Made by a program: the position numbers and the translations under genes
Shown here: one piece after another, positions 54,349 to 63,197 of the stretch
How the letters are laid out: every line of letters starts with the position of its first letter
Numbering within the stretch: the stretch's first letter is position 1
Assembly (NCBI RefSeq): GCF_026625045.1
Contig: NZ_CP113089.1
Location: 620,001-684,000 of the forward strand
Length of the DNA: 64,000 nt
Reading direction: 5' to 3'
From: Microcella daejeonensis
GTDB taxonomy: Bacteria; Actinomycetota; Actinomycetes; Actinomycetales; Microbacteriaceae
Notes under the pieces: generated by a model
Database searches by the model: none
The model's input: only the letters and a program-made list of their open reading frames with translations
What the model was told of the DNA's origin: nothing

Positions 54349-55059
54349 ATGCGCATCTGGGAAACCCGCGCCGCTCGAGCCGCCCGCGCGGCGCTCGGAG
54401 CGCTCGTCGGGCGCTCGGCCCGCCCGCACGCCTCGGCCCCCTCGAACGACGCCGAGGCCGACCGCGCACCCGGGAGCACCTCGCCCGAGGGCGAGCGCAC
54501 CGACGAGGACTTCGAGCAGCTCGTGCAGGAGGGCACGCTCGTGGCACTGTCGGCCGTGCGCCTCGCGACGAAGAACGGCCTCATCCTTTCGACGCTGCGC
54601 GACCGCACCCCCTGGCAGGAGGAGGCCGCCGTCGCGATCGCGCGCCGCGCGCTGCTGAGCCTGATCGACGAGCTCGAGGCCGACGCCGACCGCATCGAGA
54701 TCGACGCCCGGTCGGCCGCGACCGCCGCCCGGGCCGCCCGGGTCGCGAGCGTCTCCTCCCCCGGCTCCCGGCGCTCGCGCACCGAGCGCACCCGGCTGCG
54801 CGACGAGGTGAAGAGGCTCGACGCCCGCGAGCGGTCGATGCGCGGCGTCGTCGCGCGCCTGCGGGCGACGGCGGACGACGAGGCCCTGCGCCACGAGGTG
54901 GTGCTGAGAGCGCGGGACGACGCGCTCCACGAGCTCGTGCAGGCGCGCCTCATCCCGCGCGGCCCGGCGATCGCCCTCTCGGCCGAGGCGGAGCGCGAGG
55001 CGATCGCCGGCGTCAAGGCCGACCTCGCCCGGCTTCTCGAGGATCACGAGGGCTACTGA
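54349..55059 (+). CDS. Hypothetical helical protein
   Basis: 236 residues, not recognised. It begins MRIWETRAARAARAALGAL, has a polar acidic stretch (to about 65), then mostly charged helices rich in Ala, Arg and Glu (RTRLRDEVKRLDARERSMRGVVARLRA), likely coiled coil. There are no membrane segments or cysteines. ATG 54349 follows GAAGG at 5 nt. Codon bias agrees with its neighbours, and the frame is open over its full length, so it is probably real. Confidence 0.65.
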   Translation: MRIWETRAARAARAALGALVGRSARPHASAPSNDAEADRAPGSTSPEGERTDEDFEQLVQEGTLVALSAVRLATKNGLILSTLRDRTPWQEEAAVAIARRALLSLIDELEADADRIEIDARSAATAARAARVASVSSPGSRRSRTERTRLRDEVKRLDARERSMRGVVARLRATADDEALRHEVVLRARDDALHELVQARLIPRGPAIALSAEAEREAIAGVKADLARLLEDHEGY

Positions 55060-55089
55060 GGCGGGCGGCGCGCCGCTAGCATCACGATC

Positions 55090-55722
55090 GTGAGCGCGTC
55101 GGAGGCCCTGTGGCAGTTCGCGATCGTCGCCGCCCTGCTGACGATCACCCCCGGCATGGACTCCGCGCTCGTGCTGCACGCCGCGATCCGCCACGGGCGC
55201 GCCGTCGCGGCGGCCGCCGGAGCGGGCATCTGCCTCGGCGCCCTCGTCTGGGGCGTCGCCGCGGCGCTGGGCCTCTCCGCCCTCTTCGCCGTCTCGGCCA
55301 CGGCCTTCCTCGTGCTGAAGGTGGTCGGCGCCGCCTACCTCGTGTACCTCGGCGTGCGCATGCTCTGGACGGCGCTGCGGGGCACGGCCGCGAGCGTCGA
55401 GGCCGGCGGGATGCCCGTGCCGAGCATCCGCGCCGCCGCCACCAAGGGCGTGCTCACGACGCTGCTCAACCCGAAGGTGGCGGTGTTCTACATCGCCGTC
55501 CTGCCCGCGTTCCTGCCGCCGGATGCCCCCGCGGCGCTGTTCGGCGCCGCACTCGCGGGCATCCATGCGGGCTTGAGCGCGATCTGGTTCGCCGTGCTCG
55601 TGCTGGGCGCGCAAGCGCTGCGGCGCTGGATGACGCGGCCGAGCACCCAGCGCGGCATCGACGTCGTGACCGGCACGGCCTTCATCGGCTTCGGCGCCGC
55701 CCTGGCCTTCACCGAGAAATGA
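55090..55722 (+). CDS. LysE/RhtB-family exporter
   Basis: 210 residues with six hydrophobic helices. FAIVAALLTITPGMDSALVLHAAIRHGR is the LysE family N-terminal signature, and TTLLNPKVAVFYIAVLPAFL the central one. It should export an amino acid or derivative. GTG 55090 lies 8 nt after TAGCAT (leaderless). Confidence 0.9.
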   Translation: MSASEALWQFAIVAALLTITPGMDSALVLHAAIRHGRAVAAAAGAGICLGALVWGVAAALGLSALFAVSATAFLVLKVVGAAYLVYLGVRMLWTALRGTAASVEAGGMPVPSIRAAATKGVLTTLLNPKVAVFYIAVLPAFLPPDAPAALFGAALAGIHAGLSAIWFAVLVLGAQALRRWMTRPSTQRGIDVVTGTAFIGFGAALAFTEK

Positions 55723-55817
55723 TCACGGTCGACCCGGCCGGAGAGGGCGTGATCCCACTACCTCGATCGCGGGACGGCCACGACCTCGCTCGTGGGACGG
55801 TAAAGAAGAAAAAACTG

Positions 55818-55891
55818 TAGCGAGGGCGGGACTCGAACCCGCGACACCACGATTATGAGCCGTGTGCTCTAACCACCTGAGCTACCCCGCC
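55818..55891 (-). tRNA. tRNA-Met (anticodon CAT, elongator type)
   Basis: GGCGGGG acceptor strand pairs with CCTCGCT by way of two G-U pairs; D-arm GCTCAGGTGGTTAGAGC; anticodon loop CTCATAA; T-arm GGTTCGAGTCC. The 5' GG pairing marks an elongator, not initiator, tRNA. tRNA-Ile with modified C34 is the alternative. A T-rich tail follows the 3' end. Confidence 0.88.
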
Positions 55892-55924
55892 GCGCATCCC
55901 CTCCGCCGCAGCGGAGGGAACCAG

Positions 55925-55996
<72 letters not shown>

Positions 55997-56122
55997 GCAA
56001 CCGATCCCAACCGGGATTCGGCACCAGAGAAGGTTAGCACCTGAGCGGGGCGGGTTCGAATCGCCCGCGCCTCGGCGATGCGCGGCCCGGCCCGCATCCC
56101 ATCACCCCCGTCGCCGCCGCTC

Positions 56123-56138
56123 TGGAACCGCTTCCACA
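56123..56138. promoter_or_regulatory. Operator before the GH13 alpha-glucosidase gene
   Basis: TGGAACCGCTTCCACA contains the palindrome TGGAACCGCTTCCA with a central CG. It overlaps the -35 region of the leaderless GH13 promoter. It matches the site at the aglR-like promoter (35531) at 14 of 16 positions. Confidence 0.7.
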
Positions 56139-56166
56139 CCGCATGTTTTCGCGTATCGTTGCCCGC

Positions 56167-57879
56167 ATGTCCCTCGACTCCACCCCTACCGCCACGCTCA
56201 CGGTCGAGAATCCCGCCAGCACCGGAACCCGCACGCCGGGTTCGGAGTGGTGGCGCTCCGCCGTGATCTACCAGATCTACCCGCGCTCCTTCGCCGACGC
56301 CTCGGGCGACGGCATCGGCGACCTCGCCGGCATCACCGAGCGCCTGCCCTCGCTGGCGGCCCTCGGCGTCGACGCCGTCTGGCTCTCGCCCTTCTTCCGC
56401 TCGCCCCAGAAGGACGCCGGCTACGACGTCGCCGACTACTGCGACGTCGACCCGATCTTCGGCACGCTCGCCGACTTCGATGCGCTGCGCGACCGCGCGC
56501 GCGAGCTGGGACTGCGCGTCATCGTCGACCTCGTCCCCAACCACTCCTCCGATCAGCACGTCTGGTTCCAGGAGGCCCTGGCGGCCGGCCCCGGCTCGCC
56601 CGAGCGCGACCGCTACATGTTCCGCGACGGCAAGGGCGAGAACGGCGAGCTGCCGCCGAACAACTGGCCCTCGGTGTTCGGCGGCGACGCGTGGACCCGC
56701 GTGACCGAGCCCGACGGCACCCCCGGCCAGTGGTACCTGCACATCTTCGACAGCTCGCAGCCCGACTTCAACTGGAAGAACCCCGTCGTGCACGAGGAGT
56801 TCCGCCGTGTGCTGCGCTTCTGGCTCGACCGCGGGGTCGACGGGTTCCGCGTCGACGTCGCCCACGGCCTCATGAAGAAGGAGGGCCTGCCGGACGTCGC
56901 CGAGGCCGGCGGATCCGACAACATCGCCGACGCTCTCATGTCGCCCGACGACGTGCCCTGGTGGGCCCAGCCCGAGGTGCACGAGGTGTACCGCGACTGG
57001 CACCGGGTGCTCGCCGAGTACGAGGGCGATCGCGTGCTGTGCGCCGAGGCCTGGGTCGAGCCGCTCGCGAAGGCCGCCCTGTGGGTGCGCTCGGACGAGA
57101 TGCACCAGGCGTTCAACTTCAGCTACCTCGGCACCCCCTGGAAGCCGGAGCTGCTGCGCTCGGTCATCGACGAGTCGATCGCCGCGTTCACCGGCGTGGG
57201 CGCTCCCAGCACCTGGGTGCTGTCGAACCACGACGTCGTGCGCCACGCGAGCCGGTACGGGCTCCCGCCCGCGACGGCCGTTCCGAACGCGGGCATCGGG
57301 CCGGCATCCGATGACAAGCCGGATGCCGCTCTCGGGCTGCACCGCGCCCGCGCCGCGACCGCCATGATGCTCAGCCTGCCCGGCAGCGCGTACCTCTACC
57401 AGGGCGAGGAGCTCGGCCTGCCGGAGGTCATCGAGCTCGACGACCACGTGCGCGAGGACCCGACGTTCCACCGCACCGGCGGCGAATCGTACGGCCGCGA
57501 CGGCTGCCGCGTGCCCATCCCCTGGGAGTCCGACGCCCCCGCCTTCGGATTCAGCGGCACCGGCAGCAGCTGGCTGCCCCAGCCGGCCGAGTTCGCGGAG
57601 TTCGCCCGCGATCGTCAGGACGGCGTCGCCGGCTCGACCCTCGAGCTGTACCGCGCGGCACTGGCCATCCGCGCCGAGCGCGACCTCGGCATGGGATCGC
57701 TGACCTGGGTCGACGGCTTCGGCGAGGACGTCGTCGCGTTCCGCAACGGCGACATCCTCGTTCTCGCCAACCTCGGCGAGTCCGCCCTCGAGCTGCCCGC
57801 CGGAGAGCTGCTGCTGACGAGCAACCCGCTCGTCGACGGCGCCCTGCCGACCGACACCACGGCCTGGCTCGCGGTCTGA
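56167..57879 (+). CDS. aglA: Alpha-glucosidase, GH13
   Basis: 570 residues. Conserved regions: DLVPNHSSDQH (region I), GFRVDVAHG with nucleophile D230 (region II), CAEAWVE (acid/base Glu) and LSNHDVVRH (region IV). It belongs to the oligo-1,6-glucosidase/alpha-glucosidase group (subfamily 30 or 17-like) and splits maltose, sucrose or related sugars in the cytoplasm. The ATG at 56167 lies 7 nt after TATCGT (leaderless); an ATG 24 nt earlier is less likely. An operator shared with aglEFG precedes it. Confidence 0.93.
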   Translation: MSLDSTPTATLTVENPASTGTRTPGSEWWRSAVIYQIYPRSFADASGDGIGDLAGITERLPSLAALGVDAVWLSPFFRSPQKDAGYDVADYCDVDPIFGTLADFDALRDRARELGLRVIVDLVPNHSSDQHVWFQEALAAGPGSPERDRYMFRDGKGENGELPPNNWPSVFGGDAWTRVTEPDGTPGQWYLHIFDSSQPDFNWKNPVVHEEFRRVLRFWLDRGVDGFRVDVAHGLMKKEGLPDVAEAGGSDNIADALMSPDDVPWWAQPEVHEVYRDWHRVLAEYEGDRVLCAEAWVEPLAKAALWVRSDEMHQAFNFSYLGTPWKPELLRSVIDESIAAFTGVGAPSTWVLSNHDVVRHASRYGLPPATAVPNAGIGPASDDKPDAALGLHRARAATAMMLSLPGSAYLYQGEELGLPEVIELDDHVREDPTFHRTGGESYGRDGCRVPIPWESDAPAFGFSGTGSSWLPQPAEFAEFARDRQDGVAGSTLELYRAALAIRAERDLGMGSLTWVDGFGEDVVAFRNGDILVLANLGESALELPAGELLLTSNPLVDGALPTDTTAWLAV

Positions 57880-57896
57880 CGCGCTGACCGCACGAC

Positions 57897-57928
57897 GAAC
57901 GGCCCCGGGCGGACGCTCGGGGCCGTTC
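57897..57928 (+). terminator. Terminator of the GH13 gene
   Basis: GAACGGCCCCG and CGGGGCCGTTC form an 11-bp stem with a 10-nt loop, 18 nt after the stop. Confidence 0.8.
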
Positions 57929-58058
57929 GCGTCATCCGGCAGGCACGGCCGGCACGCACCGCACCGCCCCGAACCGAACTGACGACCGCTCCGCTTCGAA
58001 GAAGCGGAGAACGGCTCGTGATCGGGTCACGAGCGGCCACCGGAAGGGGGCGGCGATC

Positions 58059-58943
58059 GTGGGGCAGCATCAGGCTCGGGCGCACGGCATCTTCGTGGAC
58101 GCCGTCGACGTCGAACGCGCCTTGCGCGCCCTGGCGGTGAGGCGGTCGGTCACCGTCGTGGGATCGGATGGCGCGTGGCGCGGCCGGATGCTCGAATCCA
58201 TCGCGTGCCGTCTCGCGGCCGACGGCCTCACCGCCGTCCTGTTCACGAGCGATCCGCGTGCCCCGAGCGCTCCGACCGCATCGACGCGCATGCCGATGTC
58301 CCCCCTCGCGCACGCCGTGAGCCGGCTCGATCTGCGCCGGATCGCCTCCTCGCGCGATCTGGAGGTCGCTCTGCGCACGCGCAACGCTTCGCTGGTCGTG
58401 CTGATCGACCGGCCGACGCTGCTCCCGGCGGAGGACCGTCGAGCAGCGGCCGAGCTCCTCCAGCGCTCCGACGTCACGCTCGTCACCGGCTGGTCCCCGC
58501 CGGAGTGGTCGGCGGTTCTGCAGGGTCGCCTCGATCAGCGTCCTCACGATCAGGGTCGTCTCGATCAGGAACGGCGCCACCGATTCACCGGGCTCGTCGA
58601 CGCCGACCTCATCACCGCTGCGGAGCTCGCACCCGACGAGACGGCCCGACTGCTCGACCTCTACCGCCGGATCGGCGAGCAGGGCGGCGCTGCGCGCGAC
58701 GACTCGCGCAGTGAGGGGCCGCCGGCGGCATCGTGCCCGTCGCAGACCCGACTCACCCGGCGCGAGCGGGAGATCGCCGAGATGATCGGCGACGGCCTCA
58801 CCGATCGGCAGATCGCCGAGCGCCTGCACCTCTCGACCCGCACCGTGGAATCGCACGTCCTGCACGCGCGCGGCAGGATCGGCGCGGGCACCCGCTCAGC
58901 GCTCGCCGCCTCTGTTCTGCGCGACCGATTCGACCAGGAGTAG
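58059..58943 (+). CDS. LuxR-family transcriptional regulator, N-terminal part degenerate
   Basis: 294 residues. The C-terminal 60 residues are a LuxR HTH (TRREREIAEMIGDGLTDRQI, RTVESHVLHARGRIGAGTR). The N-terminal part resembles the P-loop ATPase of large LuxR/MalT regulators: VTVVGSDGAWRGRMLES stands where Walker A would be, but lacks the GKS/T; LVVLIDRP is Walker B-like. A QGRLDQ repeat is present near residue 160. It is probably a shortened relative that no longer binds ATP. GTG start at 58059, with AAGGGGG upstream. Confidence 0.78.
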   Translation: MGQHQARAHGIFVDAVDVERALRALAVRRSVTVVGSDGAWRGRMLESIACRLAADGLTAVLFTSDPRAPSAPTASTRMPMSPLAHAVSRLDLRRIASSRDLEVALRTRNASLVVLIDRPTLLPAEDRRAAAELLQRSDVTLVTGWSPPEWSAVLQGRLDQRPHDQGRLDQERRHRFTGLVDADLITAAELAPDETARLLDLYRRIGEQGGAARDDSRSEGPPAASCPSQTRLTRREREIAEMIGDGLTDRQIAERLHLSTRTVESHVLHARGRIGAGTRSALAASVLRDRFDQE

Positions 58944-59031
58944 GCGCACGGTCGATGAGCCCCGCTGATCGACGGCAGGGGGCGGAGCCGCCTCTGCGCC
59001 AGGAGGGACGTTCGCGCCCCGGACGCGGGAA

Positions 59032-60105
59032 TCAGCTGGCGTTCGCGGTGAGCCAGGCGTAAGGGTCGACGGGAACGCCGTCGAGGTGGATCTCGAAGTG
59101 GAGGTGGGCGCCGGTGGAGGCGCCGGTGCTGCCGACCTGGCCGATGAACTCGCCCGCCTTGATCTGCTGACCGACGACGAGGGGGGACGAGCCCCAGATC
59201 ATGTGGGCGTACAGCGAGGTGACGCGCTGCCCGTTGATGATGTGGTCGACGAAGACGTGGTTGCCGTAGGCGCCGCCCTCGGTGTGCCCCGTGACCACGC
59301 CGTCGGCGACCGCGTAGATGGGAGCACCCGCACCGGGCGTGAAGTCGAGACCCTGGTGGTAGCTCGAGCATCCGTAGCACGGGGCGACGCGGCCGCCGAA
59401 GCCCGAGCTGATCGGAACGGCGGTCGGGAAGGGCCAGCGGACCGCGCCCGTGCCCGAGGTGGTGAAGGCGAAGGTGCGGCTGCCGTAGCGCTCGCGCAGG
59501 ACCTCGGCGTAGGAGGTCACCGTCCAGTCGTCGCGGGTCGCGGTCGGAGCCGCCGCGTCGGCGCTCGTCGCGACCTCGAGCACCTGCGCGGGCTCGCGAG
59601 CCGCGGTCGAGTCGAGGGCGCCGCCCGTCGCGGCGGCCGAGACGGAGGAGAAGGCCTCCGAGGCGGGGGTGGCCTCCGGATCGAGCAGGGCGACCGCGGG
59701 CACGTTCGTGCCGATCAGCAGAGCGCCGACCGCGAGCATCACGATCGGGGGGAAGGCCTTCTGCGCGAGCCGTGCCGCGAGGGGCTGGCGTGCGGCGGTC
59801 GGGCGCGTAGGAGCCTCGACGGCGCGGCGCCCGGATGCACGGCCGGCGGCAGGCCGATCGGCCTTGCGGCCCGGCCGAGCGGCGGCGACGCGCTCGCGCG
59901 AGCGCCGGCGAGCGGGGGATGACGACTTCTCGGCCTCACGCAGGGCGCGACGGCTGCTCGCGGCCAGCGCCGCGGACGGCAGCTCGATCGACGCCGTCGC
60001 AGGGGAATCCTCACCTGCGGGGAGCGAGAGCGACTGGAGGATTCCCGTCACGGTGGCGGGGCTCTCGGGGAGCCGCCCAGCCGACCGCTGGAACTCGTCA
60101 GTCAC
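59032..60105 (-). CDS. M23-family peptidoglycan endopeptidase
   Basis: 357 residues. A basic, Ala/Arg-rich cytoplasmic part (about 1-115), one membrane helix (FPPIVMLAVGALLIGTNVPAV), a linker, and a C-terminal peptidase M23 domain with SGFGGRVAPCYGCSSYHQGLDFTPG (metal His and Asp) and TGAHLHFEIHLDG (HxH). It cleaves peptide cross-bridges in the wall. GTG 60103-60105 is taken as start (VTDEFQRS). A GTAACGGTGAGGTCAC box lies upstream. Confidence 0.88.
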   Translation of the reverse strand: MTDEFQRSAGRLPESPATVTGILQSLSLPAGEDSPATASIELPSAALAASSRRALREAEKSSSPARRRSRERVAAARPGRKADRPAAGRASGRRAVEAPTRPTAARQPLAARLAQKAFPPIVMLAVGALLIGTNVPAVALLDPEATPASEAFSSVSAAATGGALDSTAAREPAQVLEVATSADAAAPTATRDDWTVTSYAEVLRERYGSRTFAFTTSGTGAVRWPFPTAVPISSGFGGRVAPCYGCSSYHQGLDFTPGAGAPIYAVADGVVTGHTEGGAYGNHVFVDHIINGQRVTSLYAHMIWGSSPLVVGQQIKAGEFIGQVGSTGASTGAHLHFEIHLDGVPVDPYAWLTANAS

Positions 60106-60228
60106 GATGAATGGTTGCCTTACGTCGTCTGCAGCGCGCACAAAATGTACCGGCGCAAGCATTGGGTTGGGGTACCCGCACCACGCTATCGGACAGCGAA
60201 GTGAGGATCGATTCTGCGAGCCCGCCGT

Positions 60229-60244
60229 GTAACGGTGAGGTCAC
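60229..60244. promoter_or_regulatory. Direct-repeat box (MtrA-like) upstream of M23 gene
   Basis: GTAACGGTGAGGTCAC has two GTnAC half-sites 6 bp apart, like the direct repeats bound by MtrA before cell-wall hydrolase genes in actinobacteria. It lies 124 bp from the start codon. Binding is inference. Confidence 0.35.
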
Positions 60245-60338
60245 GAATGCATCGACCATAACCTCCGACGCCGCGAATCGCCAGTCCGCGAAGCGTTTTC
60301 ACCCCCGTTCGAGGGGCGCGCTCGCGCCGACGGCCCGC

Positions 60339-61154
60339 TCAGGCGCCGATATCGCGCAGCACCGCCTCGAGGGCGACGACGCTGTCGGGATGCGCGGCGA
60401 GGGTCATGAGGTGGTCGGGGCGGCGGCCGTCGAGGCCGGTGACCACCGCTCCGGCCTCGTGCGCGATGAGGGCGCCGGCGGCGTGATCCCACGGGCTCAG
60501 AGTGCGCTCGAAGTAGGCGTCGACGCGGCCGCAGGCCACCGCGCACAGGTCGAGGGAGGCCGTGCCCATGCGCCGGACATCCCGGACCAGAGGCAGCAGG
60601 CGGGCGATCGCCGCACCCTGCTCGGCCCGCGTCGCCTCGGCGTAGGCGAAACCCGTGGCGATGAGCGACTGGCTCAGGGGCGCCGCGGGGCGGATGGAGA
60701 TGGGCGCGTCCCCGAGCCGCGCGCCCCCGCCCTCGGTCGCCGAGAACAGCTCGCCGGTGACGGGGTTGAGCACGACCGCGGCGAGCGCGCGCCACGTCTG
60801 CGGATCGGCCTCGCCCTCCACCGCGGCGATGCTGACGGCGTAGTGCGGGATGCCGTACAGGAAGTTGACCGTGCCGTCGATCGGATCGACGACCCAGGTG
60901 ATGCCCGAGGCCGAGGGATCCCTCGCGCCCTCCTCGCCGAAGAACCCGTCGTCGGAGCGGGCCTCGGCCAGCCGCGTGCGGATGAGCTGCTCGGAGTCGC
61001 GGTCGACCTGCGTCACGACATCCACCGGCGAGGACTTGCGGTCGGCGACCTCGACGCCGCCGCGGCGGGCCTCGACGATCATCGCGCCGGCCTCGAGCGC
61101 GATCGAGCGGGCGATCTCGAGCAGCTCGAGCGGGTCGGCGGCAGAGGGAGTCAT
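60339..61154 (-). CDS. Inositol monophosphatase family protein
   Basis: 271 residues. Metal-binding motifs GFFGEEGA, WVVDPIDGTVNFLYGIPHYAVSIA and LSPWDHAAGALIAHEAGAVV are all intact. Substrates could be inositol 1-phosphate, histidinol phosphate or fructose bisphosphate. GATGAT lies 6 nt before the ATG (possible leaderless). Confidence 0.9.
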   Translation of the reverse strand: MTPSAADPLELLEIARSIALEAGAMIVEARRGGVEVADRKSSPVDVVTQVDRDSEQLIRTRLAEARSDDGFFGEEGARDPSASGITWVVDPIDGTVNFLYGIPHYAVSIAAVEGEADPQTWRALAAVVLNPVTGELFSATEGGGARLGDAPISIRPAAPLSQSLIATGFAYAEATRAEQGAAIARLLPLVRDVRRMGTASLDLCAVACGRVDAYFERTLSPWDHAAGALIAHEAGAVVTGLDGRRPDHLMTLAAHPDSVVALEAVLRDIGA

Positions 61155-61207
61155 GCGCCGATCATCCCAGCCCGGGATGGACGGGACGCGAACGATCCGG
61201 TCCTGCC

Positions 61208-61267
61208 GAGTCGTGCGACGGTGTCGACTCGACTCGTGCGACGGTGTCGACTCGACTCGTGCGATGG
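61208..61267. repeat. 23-bp tandem repeat (2.6 copies)
   Basis: GACTCGTGCGACGGTGTCGACTC repeats at 61208, 61231 and partly at 61254. It sits between the inositol phosphatase start and tRNA-Tyr. Confidence 0.85.
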
Positions 61268-61285
61268 CGAAGAGGAAATACTGAG

Positions 61286-61367
61286 TGGCGAGTGAGGGAT
61301 TCGAACCCCCGAAGGCTGAGCCGTCTGATTTACAGTCAGATCCCTTTGGCCGCTAGGGTAACTCGCC
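61286..61367 (-). tRNA. tRNA-Tyr (anticodon GTA)
   Basis: Acceptor GGCGAGT/ACTCGCC, anticodon loop CTGTAAA giving GTA, long variable arm, T-arm GGTTCGAATCC, discriminator A. Confidence 0.95.
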
Positions 61368-61480
61368 GAGCGCGCGCCCGGCCGATGTGATCATCAACCG
61401 GATGCGCTCGACCACAATACAAGCATTCGGGCCCTCTTCGTGACCCGCCTGCGCGCGGCGGCCCGGGCTACCATGGGCGC

Positions 61481-61969
61481 ATGGCCGATTCCTCATTCGA
61501 CATCGTCAGCAAGACCGACAAGATGGAGGCGGAGAACGCCGTCAACCAGGCTCAGAAGGAGATCGCGCAGCGGTACGACTTCAAGGGCGTGGGGGCCTCC
61601 ATCGAGTGGAGCGGCGAGAAGCTGCTACTCAAGGCCAGCGCCGAGGAGCGCGTCAAGGCCGTGCTCGAGGTGCTCGAGTCGAAGATGATCAAGCGCGGCA
61701 TCGGCGTGCGCAGCCTCGATACGGGCGAGCCCTACGCGAGCGGCAAGGAGTACCGCATCGAGGTCAGCCTGAAGAACGGCATCTCGAGCGACGACGCGAA
61801 GAAGATCTCGAAGATCATCCGCGACGAGGGGCCGAAGAGCGTCAAGAGCCAGATCCAGGGCGACGAGCTGCGCGTGCAGTCGAAGAGCCGCGACGACCTG
61901 CAGGCGACGATGGCGCTCCTCAAGGGCAAAGACCTCGACGTCGCGCTGCAGTTCGTGAACTTCCGCTGA
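61481..61969 (+). CDS. yajQ: YajQ-family cyclic-di-GMP-binding protein
   Basis: 162 residues, the usual size, with [23 protein letters not shown] at the N-terminus and [14 protein letters not shown] in the middle. YajQ proteins bind nucleic acids or cyclic di-GMP; the actinobacterial role is not known. ATG lies 6 nt after TACCAT (leaderless). Confidence 0.94.
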   Translation: MADSSFDIVSKTDKMEAENAVNQAQKEIAQRYDFKGVGASIEWSGEKLLLKASAEERVKAVLEVLESKMIKRGIGVRSLDTGEPYASGKEYRIEVSLKNGISSDDAKKISKIIRDEGPKSVKSQIQGDELRVQSKSRDDLQATMALLKGKDLDVALQFVNFR

Positions 61970-61976
61970 CGTCGCG

Positions 61977-63188
61977 GTGAGCTCCGAGTTCTCGGGGCAC
62001 CCCCGCGGAAGTCGCGAGTACCGGCGCCTGCTCGTGGCGCTGGCGTTCGCCGGGGTGGCGACGTTCACGCAGCTGTACTCGTCGCAGGGCATCCTGCCGC
62101 TCATCTCGCGCGATCTCGGCGTCGACGCCGCGACCGCCGCCCTCACCGTCTCGGGCACGACCGCCGGGCTCGCCGCCGCGGTGCTGCCGTGGTCGCTGCT
62201 GGCCGACCGCATCGGGCGGCTGCCCGCCATGCGCATCGCGATCGTCTCCGCGACCGTGCTGGGCCTGCTCGCGCCCCTCATGCCCGATGCGGCGTCGCTC
62301 ATCGGCGTGCGGGTCGTCGAGGGGCTCGCGCTCGGCGGACTGCCGGCGATCGCGCTCACCTACCTCGCCGAGGAGGTCGATCGCCGGCATGCCTCCACGG
62401 CCGCCGCCACCTACGTCGCCGGCACCAGCCTCGGCGGTCTGCTCGGCCGCCTCGTCGCCGCTCCGATCGCCGAGCAGGCCGGCTGGCGCATCGGCATGGG
62501 CTCGGTCGCGGTGATCGCCGCCGTCGCCGCGGTCGTCTTCATCGCGCTCGCCCCCCGCTCGTACGGGTTCGCGTTCGTCGCCGGGCATCCGCTGCGCCGT
62601 CTCGTACGGGTGATCGGGATGCTCGCTCGCGATCGCGTCATGCTCGCGCTCTGGGCGCAGGGGTTCCTGCTCATGGGCGGCTTCGTGACCGTGTACAACT
62701 ACCTGGCCTTCCACCTGGAGGGCGCGCCCTACTTCCTCCCGCCCGCGCTCGCGTCGCTCCTCTTCACCGCCTACCTCGCCGGCACGGCGTCCTCCCGCAT
62801 CGCCGGTGGCATCGCCGAGCGCACGGGGACGCGCCCGGTGCTGCTCGGCGCCGCGGTCGTGATGCTCGCGGGACTGCTGCTGACGCTCGCCGCATCGCTG
62901 CTGATCGTCATCGTCGGGCTCGTCGTCATGACCGCGGGGTTCTTCGCCGGCCACGCGGCTGCCTCCGCCGCGCTGGGGCAGCGGGCAGCGCAGGGGCGCG
63001 CGCAGGCGGCGAGCGTGTACACGCTCGGCTACTACGCCGGATCGAGTCTGTTCGGCTGGCTGGGCGGGCTGGCGCTGCTGGCCGGGGACTGGCCGGCGGT
63101 GGTCTCGCTCGTGGCGGTGCTCGTGGTGCTCGCCGGGGTCGCGGCGCTCGCGGTCTCGCCCCGCGGCGGCGCTCCGGCTCGTCACTAG
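61977..63188 (+). CDS. MFS transporter (AraJ/YnfM-like)
   Basis: 403 residues, 12 helices. FAGVATFTQLYSSQGILPLISRDLGV and WSLLADRIGRLPAM (motif A) match the YnfM-like efflux group. The GTG at 61977 is 7 bp after the yajQ stop, likely co-transcribed. Substrate unknown. Confidence 0.85.
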   Translation: MSSEFSGHPRGSREYRRLLVALAFAGVATFTQLYSSQGILPLISRDLGVDAATAALTVSGTTAGLAAAVLPWSLLADRIGRLPAMRIAIVSATVLGLLAPLMPDAASLIGVRVVEGLALGGLPAIALTYLAEEVDRRHASTAAATYVAGTSLGGLLGRLVAAPIAEQAGWRIGMGSVAVIAAVAAVVFIALAPRSYGFAFVAGHPLRRLVRVIGMLARDRVMLALWAQGFLLMGGFVTVYNYLAFHLEGAPYFLPPALASLLFTAYLAGTASSRIAGGIAERTGTRPVLLGAAVVMLAGLLLTLAASLLIVIVGLVVMTAGFFAGHAAASAALGQRAAQGRAQAASVYTLGYYAGSSLFGWLGGLALLAGDWPAVVSLVAVLVVLAGVAALAVSPRGGAPARH

Positions 63189-63197
63189 ACTTCGGCC

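Noticed and set aside
60106..60338. Possible cyclic-di-AMP (ydaO) riboswitch before the M23 gene
   Set aside because: Such genes often have one, but the conserved core words could not be found in this gap; only the GTnAC repeat stands out.
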